In this document: piece by piece, positions 50,371 to 58,953 of the stretch
Layout: each line of letters begins with the position of its first letter
Numbering within the stretch: the first letter of the stretch is position 1
Assembly: GCF_009301415.1 (NCBI RefSeq)
Contig: NZ_CP045073.1
Location: 1,069,501 to 1,133,500 of the forward strand
Origin: Paracoccus kondratievae
Lineage (GTDB): Bacteria; Pseudomonadota; Alphaproteobacteria; Rhodobacterales; Rhodobacteraceae
Direction: 5' to 3'
Length of the DNA stretch: 64,000 nucleotides
Notes under the pieces: model-generated
Seen by the model: only the letters and a program-made list of their open reading frames with translations
What the model was told of the DNA's origin: nothing
Databases searched by the model: none
Position numbers and translations under genes: made by a program

Positions 50371-50523
50371 TTATCGAAGCTTGCCGAAGGCGTCTTTGAC
50401 TGTTGTCTGCTGAGCTAACTGCACATTCGTTTGCGCAGAAATCAGCGTGATGTGGCGCTGCTGGTTAATCACGTCCTGCATGTCGAAGCTGAAATCCCCG
50501 GACGGAACAGCAGATTGAGACAT
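50371..50523 (-). CDS. 50-residue paralogue of the candidate T3SS filament protein
   Basis: MSQSAVPSGDFSFDMQDVIN, then QQRHITLISAQTNVQLAQQT and TVKDAFGKLR. It matches the 48-residue protein at 18285 at about two thirds of positions after the N-terminus (MQDVINQQR, ITL, TNV, QTT, KDA, GK, final R conserved), with conservative changes elsewhere (Y/F, I/L, K/Q). The start at 50521-50523 gives the homologous length; the longer open frame has no support. It is on the opposite strand to the neighbouring sctSTU copies, so the second T3SS locus has been rearranged. Confidence 0.75.
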   Translation of the reverse strand: MSQSAVPSGDFSFDMQDVINQQRHITLISAQTNVQLAQQTTVKDAFGKLR

Positions 50524-50639
50524 GTTCTGCCCGGACGACACCTGCCTTGGCTCTCCACCGGGGCTCCGATGCTGATAATTGGAACGATTAGACCGAAAGT
50601 GGGGGAGGTTATTGTGCCGTCCTACATAACCCGAGGGGC

Positions 50640-50696
50640 GGCTAGCACCACAATTCATCATCAGGGGTCACACTTCAATTCATGTTGTTGACACTT
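50640..50696. mobile_element. possible IS21-type end remnant
   Basis: The minus strand reads TGTCAACAACATGAATTG followed by AAGTGTGACCCC and then a second, similar word GATGAATTGTGGTG. Repeated words at a TGT-type end are what IS21-family termini show. No transposase remains nearby. Low confidence; the sequence differs from the IS21 end at 42572. Confidence 0.35.
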
Positions 50697-50770
50697 GCCG
50701 CCGCAAACAGCGGATAGTCAGAACATCGCCTATATAAACCGGGGAGTCTACTATTTTTTACATTTTGACC

Positions 50771-50864
50771 GACAGTCATCTCGCTGCCGTTCAAGCTGTT
50801 GCTGTTCGTCGCTGCCGACGGCTGGTCGCGGCTGACGCATGGGCTGGTGATGAGTTATGTGTGA
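50771..50864 (+). pseudogene. sctR: 3' fragment of a second sctR
   Basis: Matches the last about 30 codons of sctR (36360-36453) at a constant offset of 14411 bases, with two differences noticed (36406 G to A, 36436 C to G in the copy). Upstream of 50768 the similarity stops abruptly. It marks the left edge of the duplicated sctSTU block. Confidence 0.9.
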
Positions 50865-50870
50865 GGCGGC

Positions 50871-51125
50871 ATGCAGCTTTATGAATCCCTGACCCATGCA
50901 CTGATCCTGGTCTTCCAGCTATCGATGCCAGCGATTGCGGTGGCGACGGTGATCGGTCTGGTCGTGGGGCTGATTCAGGCGCTGACGCAGATTCAGGATC
51001 AGACCCTGCCGCAAGCGATCAAGCTGTTCGCGGTCGGGACGGTGATCGTGCTGACCGGCGGGGCCCTGTCGGCGAAGCTGGTGGCCTTCACCGTCGATAT
51101 CTTCTCACGGATCTCGCAGGGATGA
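50871..51125 (+). CDS. sctS: T3SS export apparatus protein SctS, second copy
   Basis: Same 84-residue FliQ/SctS-type protein as at 36460; the translated sequences are identical. It lies in the duplicated block and keeps the upstream GAGGCGG ribosome site and the four-base overlap with sctT. Whether it is expressed is unclear because its upstream sctR is only a fragment and no promoter is obvious. Confidence 0.93.
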   Translation: MQLYESLTHALILVFQLSMPAIAVATVIGLVVGLIQALTQIQDQTLPQAIKLFAVGTVIVLTGGALSAKLVAFTVDIFSRISQG

Positions 51126-51958
51126 ACAGCCTACAGGACTTGTTCGCAGGTGGTGATTACGGTGTCATCCTTGCGGACATGATGGCGCTCTTCGTGATCA
51201 TCGGCGGGCGGGCACTGGGTTTCGTGATGATCCACCCGATCTTTGGCCGCTTCGGGATCAACTTCGGACTGCTGCGCGGCTCGGTCATGGTGGCGATGAC
51301 GCTGCCGCTGCTGCCGACCGGTGCCGTGATGGCGGCCGCCGATCCAAGCCTGCTGGAACCCGGCAACATGCCGTTCCATATGCTGCGCGAGGTGATCATC
51401 GGCGTCATTCTGGGGCTCATCACCGGCATCCCGTTCTGGGCGGCCATCGCTGCGGGCGAAATCCTTGATACGCAACGGGGTGCCTCCTCGGCCACCGATA
51501 CCGACCCGACCGGCGGGCAGGTCGCGATCAGCGGCAACTTCTTCTTTCTGGTCGCGGTGCTGCTTCTGACCGCCGAGGGTCTCCTGATCCCCGCCGTCTT
51601 CGGTCCGCTCCTCAGCAGCTATCAGCTTTTCCCGCTGTTCGGTGCACTGGCATGGCCCGATCCGGGGCAGGGCCACCTGTTGCTGGCGCTGCTGGACGAT
51701 CTGCTGCGGGCGGGGCTGATCCTCGCCATGCCGATCCTGATCCCGCTGCTGCTGACCGAGGTCGTCATCGCGATCTCGACCAGATACATGCCGCAGATCA
51801 ACCCAACCTTCCTGTCGATGTCGGCCAAGCAGGTCGTCTATCTGCTGATGCTTGTCTTCTTCATGCCGCTTCTGGGGCGATACATGCTTGCGCTGGTCGG
51901 CCATGACAGCTTTGGCGCCGACGCGCTGGCAAAGTTTCTCAGCGGCGCGATCAGATGA
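51122..51958 (+). CDS. sctT: T3SS export apparatus protein SctT, second copy
   Basis: Identical in translation to the 278-residue SctT at 36711. All family features are intact. As part of the duplicated block it could supply extra export-gate subunits or belong to the remains of a second secretion locus. Confidence 0.93.
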   Translation: MNSLQDLFAGGDYGVILADMMALFVIIGGRALGFVMIHPIFGRFGINFGLLRGSVMVAMTLPLLPTGAVMAAADPSLLEPGNMPFHMLREVIIGVILGLITGIPFWAAIAAGEILDTQRGASSATDTDPTGGQVAISGNFFFLVAVLLLTAEGLLIPAVFGPLLSSYQLFPLFGALAWPDPGQGHLLLALLDDLLRAGLILAMPILIPLLLTEVVIAISTRYMPQINPTFLSMSAKQVVYLLMLVFFMPLLGRYMLALVGHDSFGADALAKFLSGAIR

Positions 51959-52977
51959 GTGGTGGGGGTTCCGAACAGAAGTCACTACCAGCCTCGGCCC
52001 GCAAGCTAAGGAAGGCGCGCGAAAAGGGGCAGGTCGTCACCTCACGCGATTCCATCGCCTCCTTGGTGACGCTGGCGGTTCTGGTCTATCTGTTCGCGCG
52101 CCGCCATCACCTGTCCGATCTGCTGTATGGTCTCTTCACCTATACGCCACCGCCCGAATTGGTGTTCAGCGCGGCATTGTCCGATCTGATGGATCTTGCC
52201 TTCAGGGTGATCATCCAGATCTGCCTGCCGCTGATGATCCTGGTCGTCACCCTGAGCATCCTTGTCGGTATGCTGATCGCTGGCGGCCCGCTCTTCACGA
52301 CCGAGCCGCTGAAACCCGATTTCAACAAGATCAACCCCGCCACGGGTTTCTTCAAGATCTTCAGCAAGCGGTCATTCATGACCTTTCTGATGCATGTGAT
52401 CCGGGTCACGGTGATCTTCAGCGCATTGGGACTGATCCTCGCCTATTCCGCAGCCGCGTTGTTTACCGCACCCTATTGCGGGCTCCCTTGCACGCAAGAG
52501 GCCGCCATTGCGATCACCGTGCCATTGCTTGGTGCGCTGGTCGCGATCCTGCTGCTGACGGCGCTTTTCGATTATCTGGTCCAGCGCTCATCCTTCCTCA
52601 GCGAACAGAAGATGACCATGACCGAGTTCAAGCGAGAGTTGAAGGACCAGCACGGCGATCCGCAACTGCGCGGTCGCATCAAAAGCGACCGCCGCGACAT
52701 GCTGGAGCGCCCGATCGGATGGGGGCAGGCTACCACCATCATCTATGCCGCGCCCCATATCGCAGTCGCGCTGCGCTATGTCCCCGACGAGATGCCGGCG
52801 CCGCTCGTCGTCGGCCGCGCCCGCGGCGCGGAGGCCATCGCGCGCGCCCTTCGCAACAGCAAAGCCCCGCGCTCCGAGGACGCACATGCCGCCGCGAAGA
52901 TCGCTGCAATCCCGGTCGGTCAATATGTGACCGATGAAGAACAGATCATGGCGATCGTGCGATATCTGGCAGCCTAG
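51955..52977 (+). CDS. sctU: T3SS switch protein SctU, second copy with diverged C-terminus
   Basis: A 340-residue SctU. Residues 1 to about 278 equal those of the first copy, including the altered AAPH in place of NPTH. The last about 60 residues diverge (EMPAPLVVGRARGAEAIARA, SEDAHAAAKIAAIPVGQYVT) with many silent third-position differences as well, so this end descends from a distinct, older paralogue. Its TAG stop codon forms part of the CTAG at which IS5 element C is inserted; the protein stays complete. Confidence 0.92.
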   Translation: MSGGGSEQKSLPASARKLRKAREKGQVVTSRDSIASLVTLAVLVYLFARRHHLSDLLYGLFTYTPPPELVFSAALSDLMDLAFRVIIQICLPLMILVVTLSILVGMLIAGGPLFTTEPLKPDFNKINPATGFFKIFSKRSFMTFLMHVIRVTVIFSALGLILAYSAAALFTAPYCGLPCTQEAAIAITVPLLGALVAILLLTALFDYLVQRSSFLSEQKMTMTEFKRELKDQHGDPQLRGRIKSDRRDMLERPIGWGQATTIIYAAPHIAVALRYVPDEMPAPLVVGRARGAEAIARALRNSKAPRSEDAHAAAKIAAIPVGQYVTDEEQIMAIVRYLAA

Positions 52978-53830
52978 GGCGTGTTGACAAAAGGGATTCA
53001 CCGGGCGCGGTGATCGTGATTCAAGCTGGTATCTGCAATGGAGACCAGCGTGGCACGAAACCTGATGTCGAACGACGAGTGGGCGTTCTTTGAACGCTTC
53101 ATCCTGGCTGTCCGTTCTCCGAACGGCCGCAAGCCCACGAACCATCGGCTTGTTCTGGATGGGATTTTCTGGATCGCCCGAACGGGGTCGCCCTGGCGCG
53201 ACCTGCCGGAAGAGTTCGGCAAATGGTCGTCTGTCTATCGGCAGTTCCGGCGCTGGACGTTGGCGGGGCTGTGGGAACAGATCCTGGAGGCGCTGAACGA
53301 GAGCCGGATCGTGCCGGATGCGCTGCAGATGATCGACAGCACCGTGGTTCGCGCTCATCATCAGACAGCGGGCGCAAAAGGGGGACTCCGCGCCAAGGTT
53401 TCGGCCGCTCGCGAGGTGGCTTCACGACCAAGATCCATCTGCGGGTCAATGCGGCAGGCCTGCCCATGAGAACCGAGATCACGGCCGGGCAGACATCGGA
53501 CTACCTCGGCTTCGATCTGGTCATGGCTGACAACCTGCCCGAGCCAAGCGTTCTGCTCGCAGACCGCGGCTACGACTCCGACAACATCCGCAAGACCATG
53601 GAGGTGCGCGACGTGGTGCCGGTCATCCCCATGCGCAAAACCCGGAAGCTACGGGTCGCCGTTGACCGCAGGCTCTACCGCCTGCGCAATCTCGTTGAGC
53701 GGTGCTTCAACAAGCTCAAGAATGCCCGTCGCGTCGCCACCCGCTACGACAAGACCGCCGAAAGCTTCCTGGGCTTCATCGACATCACGTCGATCCGCCT
53801 CTGGCTCCGCCATTTGTCAACATGACCTAG
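52974..53830 (+). mobile_element. IS5-family element C
   Basis: 857 bases including CTAG at both ends (52974-52977 and 53827-53830). Ends: GGCGTGTTGACAAAAGGG and CATTTGTCAACATGAC as imperfect inverted repeats. Identical in length, and as far as read in sequence, to element D at 58954. The left CTAG contains the stop codon of the second sctU. Confidence 0.9.
53038..53825 (+). CDS. IS5-family transposase with -1 frameshift (element C)
   Basis: DDE transposase in two frames. Frame one from 53038 (METSVARNLMSNDEWAFFER) includes the first Asp in QMIDSTVVRAHHQ and stops at 53469. Frame two (GRSRGGFTTKIHLRVNAAGL, LLADRGYDSDNIRKTMEVRD, LVERCFNKLKNARRVATRYD) provides the second Asp and the Glu and ends at 53825. 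The -1 shift should occur at the A4G5 run (53376-53384). All catalytic residues are intact. The real start may be the GTG of VARNLMSNDEW. Confidence 0.9.
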
Positions 53831-54025
53831 TTCGCCACAGACGCGCATGCTGTACTTGGCTGCGGAGCGCATTGCCATTTGTGGAATCTTGTGGTCTCCT
53901 GCAGGTCGACCAACGAACTATCCCCACATGAGGGCTCTTGCCGTCCAGTCCAAACAGCCACCGACAAAACTTGCAGAAGTTGGCGAAGGTTATTACAATA
54001 ATAATAACGCAATAGGGGTTTTTCT

Positions 54026-54250
54026 ATGGTAAAACTGAAAGTGCGGAAGTTCGGAAATTCCCTTGGGGTGGTACTGCCCAAGGAAGTGGCCTTGCGCCTA
54101 AACGCACAGGACGGCGCGCCCCTGTATCTGATTGACGCTCCGGAAGGCGGCTATCGGTCGGTGCCCTATGATCCCAACTTCGAGCAGAAAATGGCGAAGG
54201 CCAAGGACATCATGCGGCGCTATCGTGACACGCTGCATGTTCTGGCTCGC
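54026..54250 (+). pseudogene. truncated AbrB/MazE-type antitoxin
   Basis: Starts MVKLKVRKFGNSLGVVLPKE, the swapped-hairpin AbrB DNA-binding domain of MazE-like antitoxins, with YDPNFEQKMAKAKDIMRRYR and DTLHVLA as C-terminal neutralising helix. After DTLHVLA the frame runs into an IS3 transposase fragment, and no toxin gene follows. A DNA-binding remnant of a toxin-antitoxin pair; the open frame formally continues to 54298. Confidence 0.78.
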
Positions 54251-54525
54251 CTTACATCGCAAAGGAGACGCAGATCTTCGCCCGCCAGCTCGGCCTGAGG
54301 CCCTGCTTCACGCCGGTGCAGAGCCCGCAGAGCAACGGTATCTCGGAGGCCTTCGTGAAGACGCTGAAGCGCGACTACGTCCAGGTAACGCCGCTGCCCG
54401 ATGCACAGACCGCTCTCGGATTGATCGGAGGCTGGATCGAGGACTACAACGAAAACCACCCGCACTCAGGGCTGAAGATGCGCTCGCCCCGCGAGTTCAT
54501 CGCAGCTCAAACCGCAACCGCCTGA
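54250..54525 (+). pseudogene. IS3-family OrfB C-terminal fragment
   Basis: Encodes the end of an IS3-type integrase: PYIAKETQIFARQLGLRPCF, TPVQSPQSNGISEAFVKTLK (catalytic Glu in SEAFVKTLKRDY) and HPHSGLKMRSPREFIAAQTA. The 5' part is missing; it is of a different IS3 subgroup from the elements at 38718 and 59811. It follows directly on the truncated antitoxin, so its arrival or a later deletion removed the toxin. Confidence 0.82.
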
Positions 54526-54699
54526 GTGTCCGGCGAAACGGGGGCAAGACCACCTGCTAGGATTGCAAACACTACCATATTGTCAGCATGTAACTGGACA
54601 TATATACGAAATGTCGATGCCGATTCAGTCTTGGCGATCGATAGCACGGATTATCTTTGACCATAATGACAGAAACGTAAAACGCCAAAGGCCATCAGA

Positions 54700-55425
54700 A
54701 TGAACGTTCGCAATTTCAGGATTTGCTTTGGTTTGTTGGGTATTGTGCTGCTCGCCGCCTGTGCGGATCCGAACTTCGGACAATCGCCCGGTGCCATGGT
54801 TTCCCAGCAAGAAAAGCTCGCGCAACTGCAATCTTCCATCAAGGATCAGCCGAACAACTTGGCAGCCCTGAAGGAGTTCGGCGCGCTTCAGGCCGAAATG
54901 GGTGAATGGAGCAGGGCGATGGGCGCCTATCGGGAAGCGCTGCTGATCGCCCCGAATGATCGCGAGGCAAAGATCGGATTTGGCGAGGCGCAGCTTGGTC
55001 TAGGCGATTTTCAGGGCGCGCTGGACACCGGAACCTCCATCGGCGGAACCACGCTTCAGGTCCAGCAGCTCAGGGCAGGTGCGCTGACCGGCCTGAGCAG
55101 GTTTGATGAAGCGCGGGCGATTCTGGATGCGCTGCATCAATCGCATCCGCGCAATCTAGATGTGCGCAGCAACCTTGCATTGGTCATGGGCCTGCAACGT
55201 GACCTGGCGGCCTACGGCATCGCACGCGCAGCCGCCTTCGCGCCGGATGCCGAATTCACCCATGTCCGCAACATGGTGCTGATCGGCGGCATGATTCAGA
55301 ACGAAGCCGGTGCCCGCAACGATGCCGAACAGCTTGGCCTTGCGGCGGATGAAATTGGCGAAATCCTTGCGATTGGCCGGCGCGCCCGCACGCAAGGGAT
55401 GAGCGCATTCGGGATCGTATCCTGA
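54700..55425 (+). CDS. TPR lipoprotein, TadD-like, beside the second T3SS locus
   Basis: A 241-residue protein with lipoprotein signal (FGLLGIVLLAACADPNFGQS, Cys in LAAC) and several tetratricopeptide repeats: LAALKEFGALQAEMGEWSRA, YREALLIAPNDREAKIGFGE, FDEARAILDALHQSHPRNLD. This is the layout of TadD/pilotin-like lipoproteins, which assist CpaC-type secretins in Tad pili. Since the T3SS here uses a CpaC-like secretin, this protein is a good candidate for its assembly factor, though the genes are 31 kb apart. A rho-independent terminator follows. A 130-base AT-richer leader precedes it. Confidence 0.82.
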   Translation: MNVRNFRICFGLLGIVLLAACADPNFGQSPGAMVSQQEKLAQLQSSIKDQPNNLAALKEFGALQAEMGEWSRAMGAYREALLIAPNDREAKIGFGEAQLGLGDFQGALDTGTSIGGTTLQVQQLRAGALTGLSRFDEARAILDALHQSHPRNLDVRSNLALVMGLQRDLAAYGIARAAAFAPDAEFTHVRNMVLIGGMIQNEAGARNDAEQLGLAADEIGEILAIGRRARTQGMSAFGIVS

Positions 55426-55483
55426 CCTCGGACGCTTTTGCGGTCGATAGGGTCGCGCCGGAATATTCGATCTGACGAAAGGC

Positions 55484-55509
55484 AAGGGCTGCATTTCGCG
55501 GCCCTTTTT
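55484..55509 (+). terminator. rho-independent terminator after the TPR lipoprotein gene
   Basis: AGGGCTGC (55485-55492) pairs with GCGGCCCT (55498-55505) with one G-T pair and loop ATTTC, followed by TTTTT. Confidence 0.78.
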
Positions 55510-55681
55510 CGCACACATCCGCGGTAATATCTGCCAGCGGGCCTTAAAGCTTGTGCATGCTGGCGCAGACAAAGATGAGGCACTCCAAGACATTTCAAGA
55601 AGGTGCGAGACGCCGCCTGTCATGACGCTGACAAGAATCAATGGCAGTTAACGGGCCAATACGAACAAAGGATTGTGCCTG

Positions 55682-58510
55682 ATGACTGCCACCGTCGATC
55701 TTCTAAGCCCCGGCAACGCCGCCACGCCTCCGCATCGCGACATTCGCGACGGCATCCCGATGCAGATGCAAGCAGGGCTTGACCAAACAAAGCAAGCGAA
55801 CACGCGGCAAGGCACATCGAATGAAAAATGGCCCGATCCGACGGAAACCAGCGTCACGGTCCTGGAGCGTTGGTTGGACGATTCCGGGCGTCCGAAGCTG
55901 GAATATTTCGACAATCATGGCGGCAAGTTCGTGCAGCTTGATCGTGACACGAATCCGCAGCTTTACGACTATCTGGAGCGGCATCAGGAGTTCAGCGCCT
56001 CCGAAAGGACCTATGAATATGCCGAAACTCAGGCCGATGAATTCGACGCCATCATCTGGGAGCGTGACCGCGCCCTGCCGCACCTGAAGGATATAGGCTT
56101 TGCCGAGATGCGCGGCGATGCGGTGACGCTGGAAACCAATGAGGGCGACCGTTTCGTCGTGACACGCCAGCTTGCGCCGGGCTCTTTCGACGCGGCGATC
56201 CGTCTGGCGCGCACCGTGGACGGCATCCGGATGAGCGAAGAACAAGGCTACAAGAACACGATCGAGGACGTCTACAGCAACGATCAGATCCAGAGGGCCA
56301 AGATCGGCTGGGAAGATGAGGTCGGCCCGGGCATGATCCGCGCCGAGATTCCGGTTGGCGATGACGATATTCGCAAGGTGATCGTCTCTGAAGAGCTTAA
56401 CCCGAATCTCTATGACCGGCTCGTCTCGGCCCGTGATGGCTTCGTGGACTTGGATGGGCAGATCGACGATGCGCGCGACAAGCGGAATCTGCCGAAACCC
56501 GGCGACGTCGATCCTCTGGGCATGGAGACGACCGAAACCGTCTCGAAGGACGATGATACCAAGCTGACCGTTTCCGGTCTGGCATGGCGCGAGACGCTGG
56601 ACGGCTGGAAGCGCGGGATCGAGGAAGGCAGCATCGACAAGGATGACGACCGCGCCAAGCTGTATGACGCGCTACGCGCCAAGACGATCCTTGACGATGG
56701 CACCAAGATGGTCGCGCTGGACATGTCGATGGGGCAGAACCTTGTCGATGTGAACCATCTGGACATGGCGGCGATCATCGACGCGTCGAAACTGGACACC
56801 AATATCGCCGATCTGATGTCTTCGGAAAGCATACAGAACGATTACATCGCCGCGCAGGACAAGGCGATCAAATCGCTGCCCGATGCCGACAAGGTGCATA
56901 AGCGGCTCAGCGACGTGGCCTTCAGCGACGATTATGCCGACTACATCTCCGACCTGAAACAGAATGGCGACGGGGATCTGGCCGAGGCTGATATCGCCCG
57001 CACCTATGCCGGTCTGGCAGCCTTCGACAAGGAAGAGGCGGGCAAGTTCGCCCAGACCATGCTGCTGAACGGGCTGACTGCTGATCTGGACCAGATCATC
57101 GCCGATCCCGGTTCGGTCAGCGAAGAAAACGAGGCGCTGGCTACCAAGGATGTGCTGGTCACCGTTCTGACAACGCTTAAAAAGGGCGGCATCGACGTCC
57201 CGCGCAGGACGGTCGATACGCTCGACAAGTTTGTCAACGAGTTCCTGAACGACAAGCAGCAGGCCAAAAGCTTCAACGCGGTGTTGCAAGAGCTGGGCGA
57301 CAAGTTCAACAAGAATGGCACGCTGACGCAGGCCGATATCGAGAAGGTCGCCGCGTCGAATGGCAAGGACATCTTCAAGGCGTTGAACGAACGCAGCGAC
57401 GGCGCGGCGCTGAGCGTGTTGGGCGAGTTGAACAGCAATGGCACCCTCGGTTCGGTGGGCGGCGCGATTTCGCTGGCATCCGGCATCTATCAGCTGACGG
57501 GCAAGGGCGGCACGCTGGCCGACACGCCGGAAGAGCGGGTTGCCATTGCGAAGGAATTCGTCAGCTTCCTTGGCGCGGGACAGCATTTCGCCAATCTCGG
57601 CTCGAACATCTACGACAAGATCTTGGGCACCAATGCCAACAAGATGTTGGGGCTGGACAAGACGCTGCCGCAGATCTTCAGCCGCGAGAACGCGTCGGGT
57701 GGCACGCCCTTCACGCCTGAGATCGGCGAGCGGTTCGTCCAGCACTTCGAAGCGGTGTTGGACGAGGTCGATATCGATGGCACCGGCAGCCTGTCCAAGC
57801 GGCTAAACCTCAGCGAAAGCGACGTGAAAGAGATCAGGAAGGGGATCGAGAACGGCTATGTGAAGAACCCTGAACTGCCCGGATCCACGAATTTCTCGCG
57901 CATGGCCTCGGCCGCGCTGCGGATCATGGATGCAGGCGCGAATGTGTTCACCGGCGTAGCCGATGTGGTTCTGGGCGGTCTCTCGATCAAGCGCGGCGTC
58001 GGTGCGGGCGATGCAGGCGCTATCGCCAGCGGCGCGATTCAGATCGCAGCGGGGGCGTTTACCTTTGGGGGCGGCGCGGCGACGGGTGCGGCGACCGCAG
58101 GCAGGATCGGGGCTGCGATCGGGCGCGCGCTTGCCGGGCCGCTGCTTGGGGTCGGCGCACTGCTTGGCGCAATCGCCTTCCTGCCCTCGATGATCATCGA
58201 CGACATCAAGCACAACAACAACATGAAGAAGCACCGCGAGGATATGAAGGATCTGTTCTCGCGGCTGGACGGTCAGGACGTTCTGATGCCTGATGGAGCA
58301 CAGCGCTACGAATACCTGGACAAATACCTATACAGCTACGGCCAGCGCGATGCGCCGGATGATCAGAGCATCTTCGACTACCGACCAGAAGAGTGGCAGT
58401 TCTACAAGGATAATGGGCATTTGCCGAGTCCGGGCTTCGACGATGTCGAGCATAAGGACTACAAGGGCGACGGTGACAATCTGGATACCCGTATGGACCG
58501 TCTTGGTTAG
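55682..58510 (+). CDS. second large T3SS translocator-like protein (NolX/HrpK/HrpF-like)
   Basis: A 942-residue protein without Sec signal. The N-terminus is Pro/Gln/Thr-rich and disordered, like T3SS secretion signals. Residues about 30-270 hold imperfect repeats around FVQLDRDTNPQLYDYLERHQ and VIVSEELNPNLYDRLVSARD. The middle has GGAISLASGIYQLTGKGGTL and DTPEERVAIAKEFVSFLGAG, then KMLGLDKTLPQIFSRENASG, and a C-terminal hydrophobic stretch (about 780-840: GAIASGAIQIAAGAFTFGGG, LAGPLLGVGALLGAIAFLPS) suited to membrane insertion. I recognise these blocks as HrpK/HrpF-type translocator features. It is paralogous to the 1326-residue protein but lacks its C-terminal repeats. ATG 55682 is preferred; TTG 55673 is possible. 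It follows the TPR lipoprotein by 256 bases. Confidence 0.8.
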   Translation: MTATVDLLSPGNAATPPHRDIRDGIPMQMQAGLDQTKQANTRQGTSNEKWPDPTETSVTVLERWLDDSGRPKLEYFDNHGGKFVQLDRDTNPQLYDYLERHQEFSASERTYEYAETQADEFDAIIWERDRALPHLKDIGFAEMRGDAVTLETNEGDRFVVTRQLAPGSFDAAIRLARTVDGIRMSEEQGYKNTIEDVYSNDQIQRAKIGWEDEVGPGMIRAEIPVGDDDIRKVIVSEELNPNLYDRLVSARDGFVDLDGQIDDARDKRNLPKPGDVDPLGMETTETVSKDDDTKLTVSGLAWRETLDGWKRGIEEGSIDKDDDRAKLYDALRAKTILDDGTKMVALDMSMGQNLVDVNHLDMAAIIDASKLDTNIADLMSSESIQNDYIAAQDKAIKSLPDADKVHKRLSDVAFSDDYADYISDLKQNGDGDLAEADIARTYAGLAAFDKEEAGKFAQTMLLNGLTADLDQIIADPGSVSEENEALATKDVLVTVLTTLKKGGIDVPRRTVDTLDKFVNEFLNDKQQAKSFNAVLQELGDKFNKNGTLTQADIEKVAASNGKDIFKALNERSDGAALSVLGELNSNGTLGSVGGAISLASGIYQLTGKGGTLADTPEERVAIAKEFVSFLGAGQHFANLGSNIYDKILGTNANKMLGLDKTLPQIFSRENASGGTPFTPEIGERFVQHFEAVLDEVDIDGTGSLSKRLNLSESDVKEIRKGIENGYVKNPELPGSTNFSRMASAALRIMDAGANVFTGVADVVLGGLSIKRGVGAGDAGAIASGAIQIAAGAFTFGGGAATGAATAGRIGAAIGRALAGPLLGVGALLGAIAFLPSMIIDDIKHNNNMKKHREDMKDLFSRLDGQDVLMPDGAQRYEYLDKYLYSYGQRDAPDDQSIFDYRPEEWQFYKDNGHLPSPGFDDVEHKDYKGDGDNLDTRMDRLG

Positions 58511-58953
58511 CATTCCAGTTTGATGTGCGCCTGTCTGGCGGCGGCCTGATGTGCCCTTCGCCAAAGCGCCGAGCTCAAACAGGCAGGCCATGACGATGCC
58601 GCGTCATGGCCTGTCGTTCGGACCTGCCGTGACAGGCCAGCGCCTCCTCCACAGCTTCTATACAGAAGTCGGCCTCCAGCGTGATCGACACCCGCCATGA
58701 AGCTGAAAATGGCCGCGTGAGTTCTACGGTCGCGCCCCGTTAAAACGGGGAGGATTACCCCATCATGCGGCGATCAAGTATCGACTGCGCAGACAACCGT
58801 GCCCCCGGCAAACGTCAATCAGCCCCACATCACGAAATGGCGTTTCGCATCATGTTCCGCATTTCGACGCGTCGTCCGGTCGAACGAAGACCGGCGGTCA
58901 CTTGAATATTGTCAAATGAGCTTGACTGAGGGCACGCGATTAGACAACGGCAT
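58511..58953. other. gene-free stretch between translocator-like gene and IS5 element D
   Basis: About 440 bases without a convincing gene. It holds the hairpin at 58584-58613 and, at 58737-58757, a CGCCCCGTTAAAACGGGG-type inverted repeat (CCCCGTT / AACGGGG). No promoter with good spacing was recognised. Confidence 0.5.
58584..58613. terminator. perfect 12-bp stem-loop after the translocator-like gene
   Basis: CAGGCCATGACG (58584-58595) and CGTCATGGCCTG (58602-58613) around loop ATGCCG. No T-run, but the stem is strong and 70 bases after the stop, so it probably ends or protects the transcript. Confidence 0.55.

Larger units (their letters stand above)
50771..52790 (+). repeat. about 2-kb duplication of the sctR end-sctS-sctT-sctU segment
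   Basis: Collinear with 36360-38379 at offset 14411. Apart from the two changes near the left edge, no difference was noticed across sctS, sctT and most of sctU. At 52791/38380 identity stops sharply and the two copies continue as diverged homologues to the end of sctU. Confidence 0.92.
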
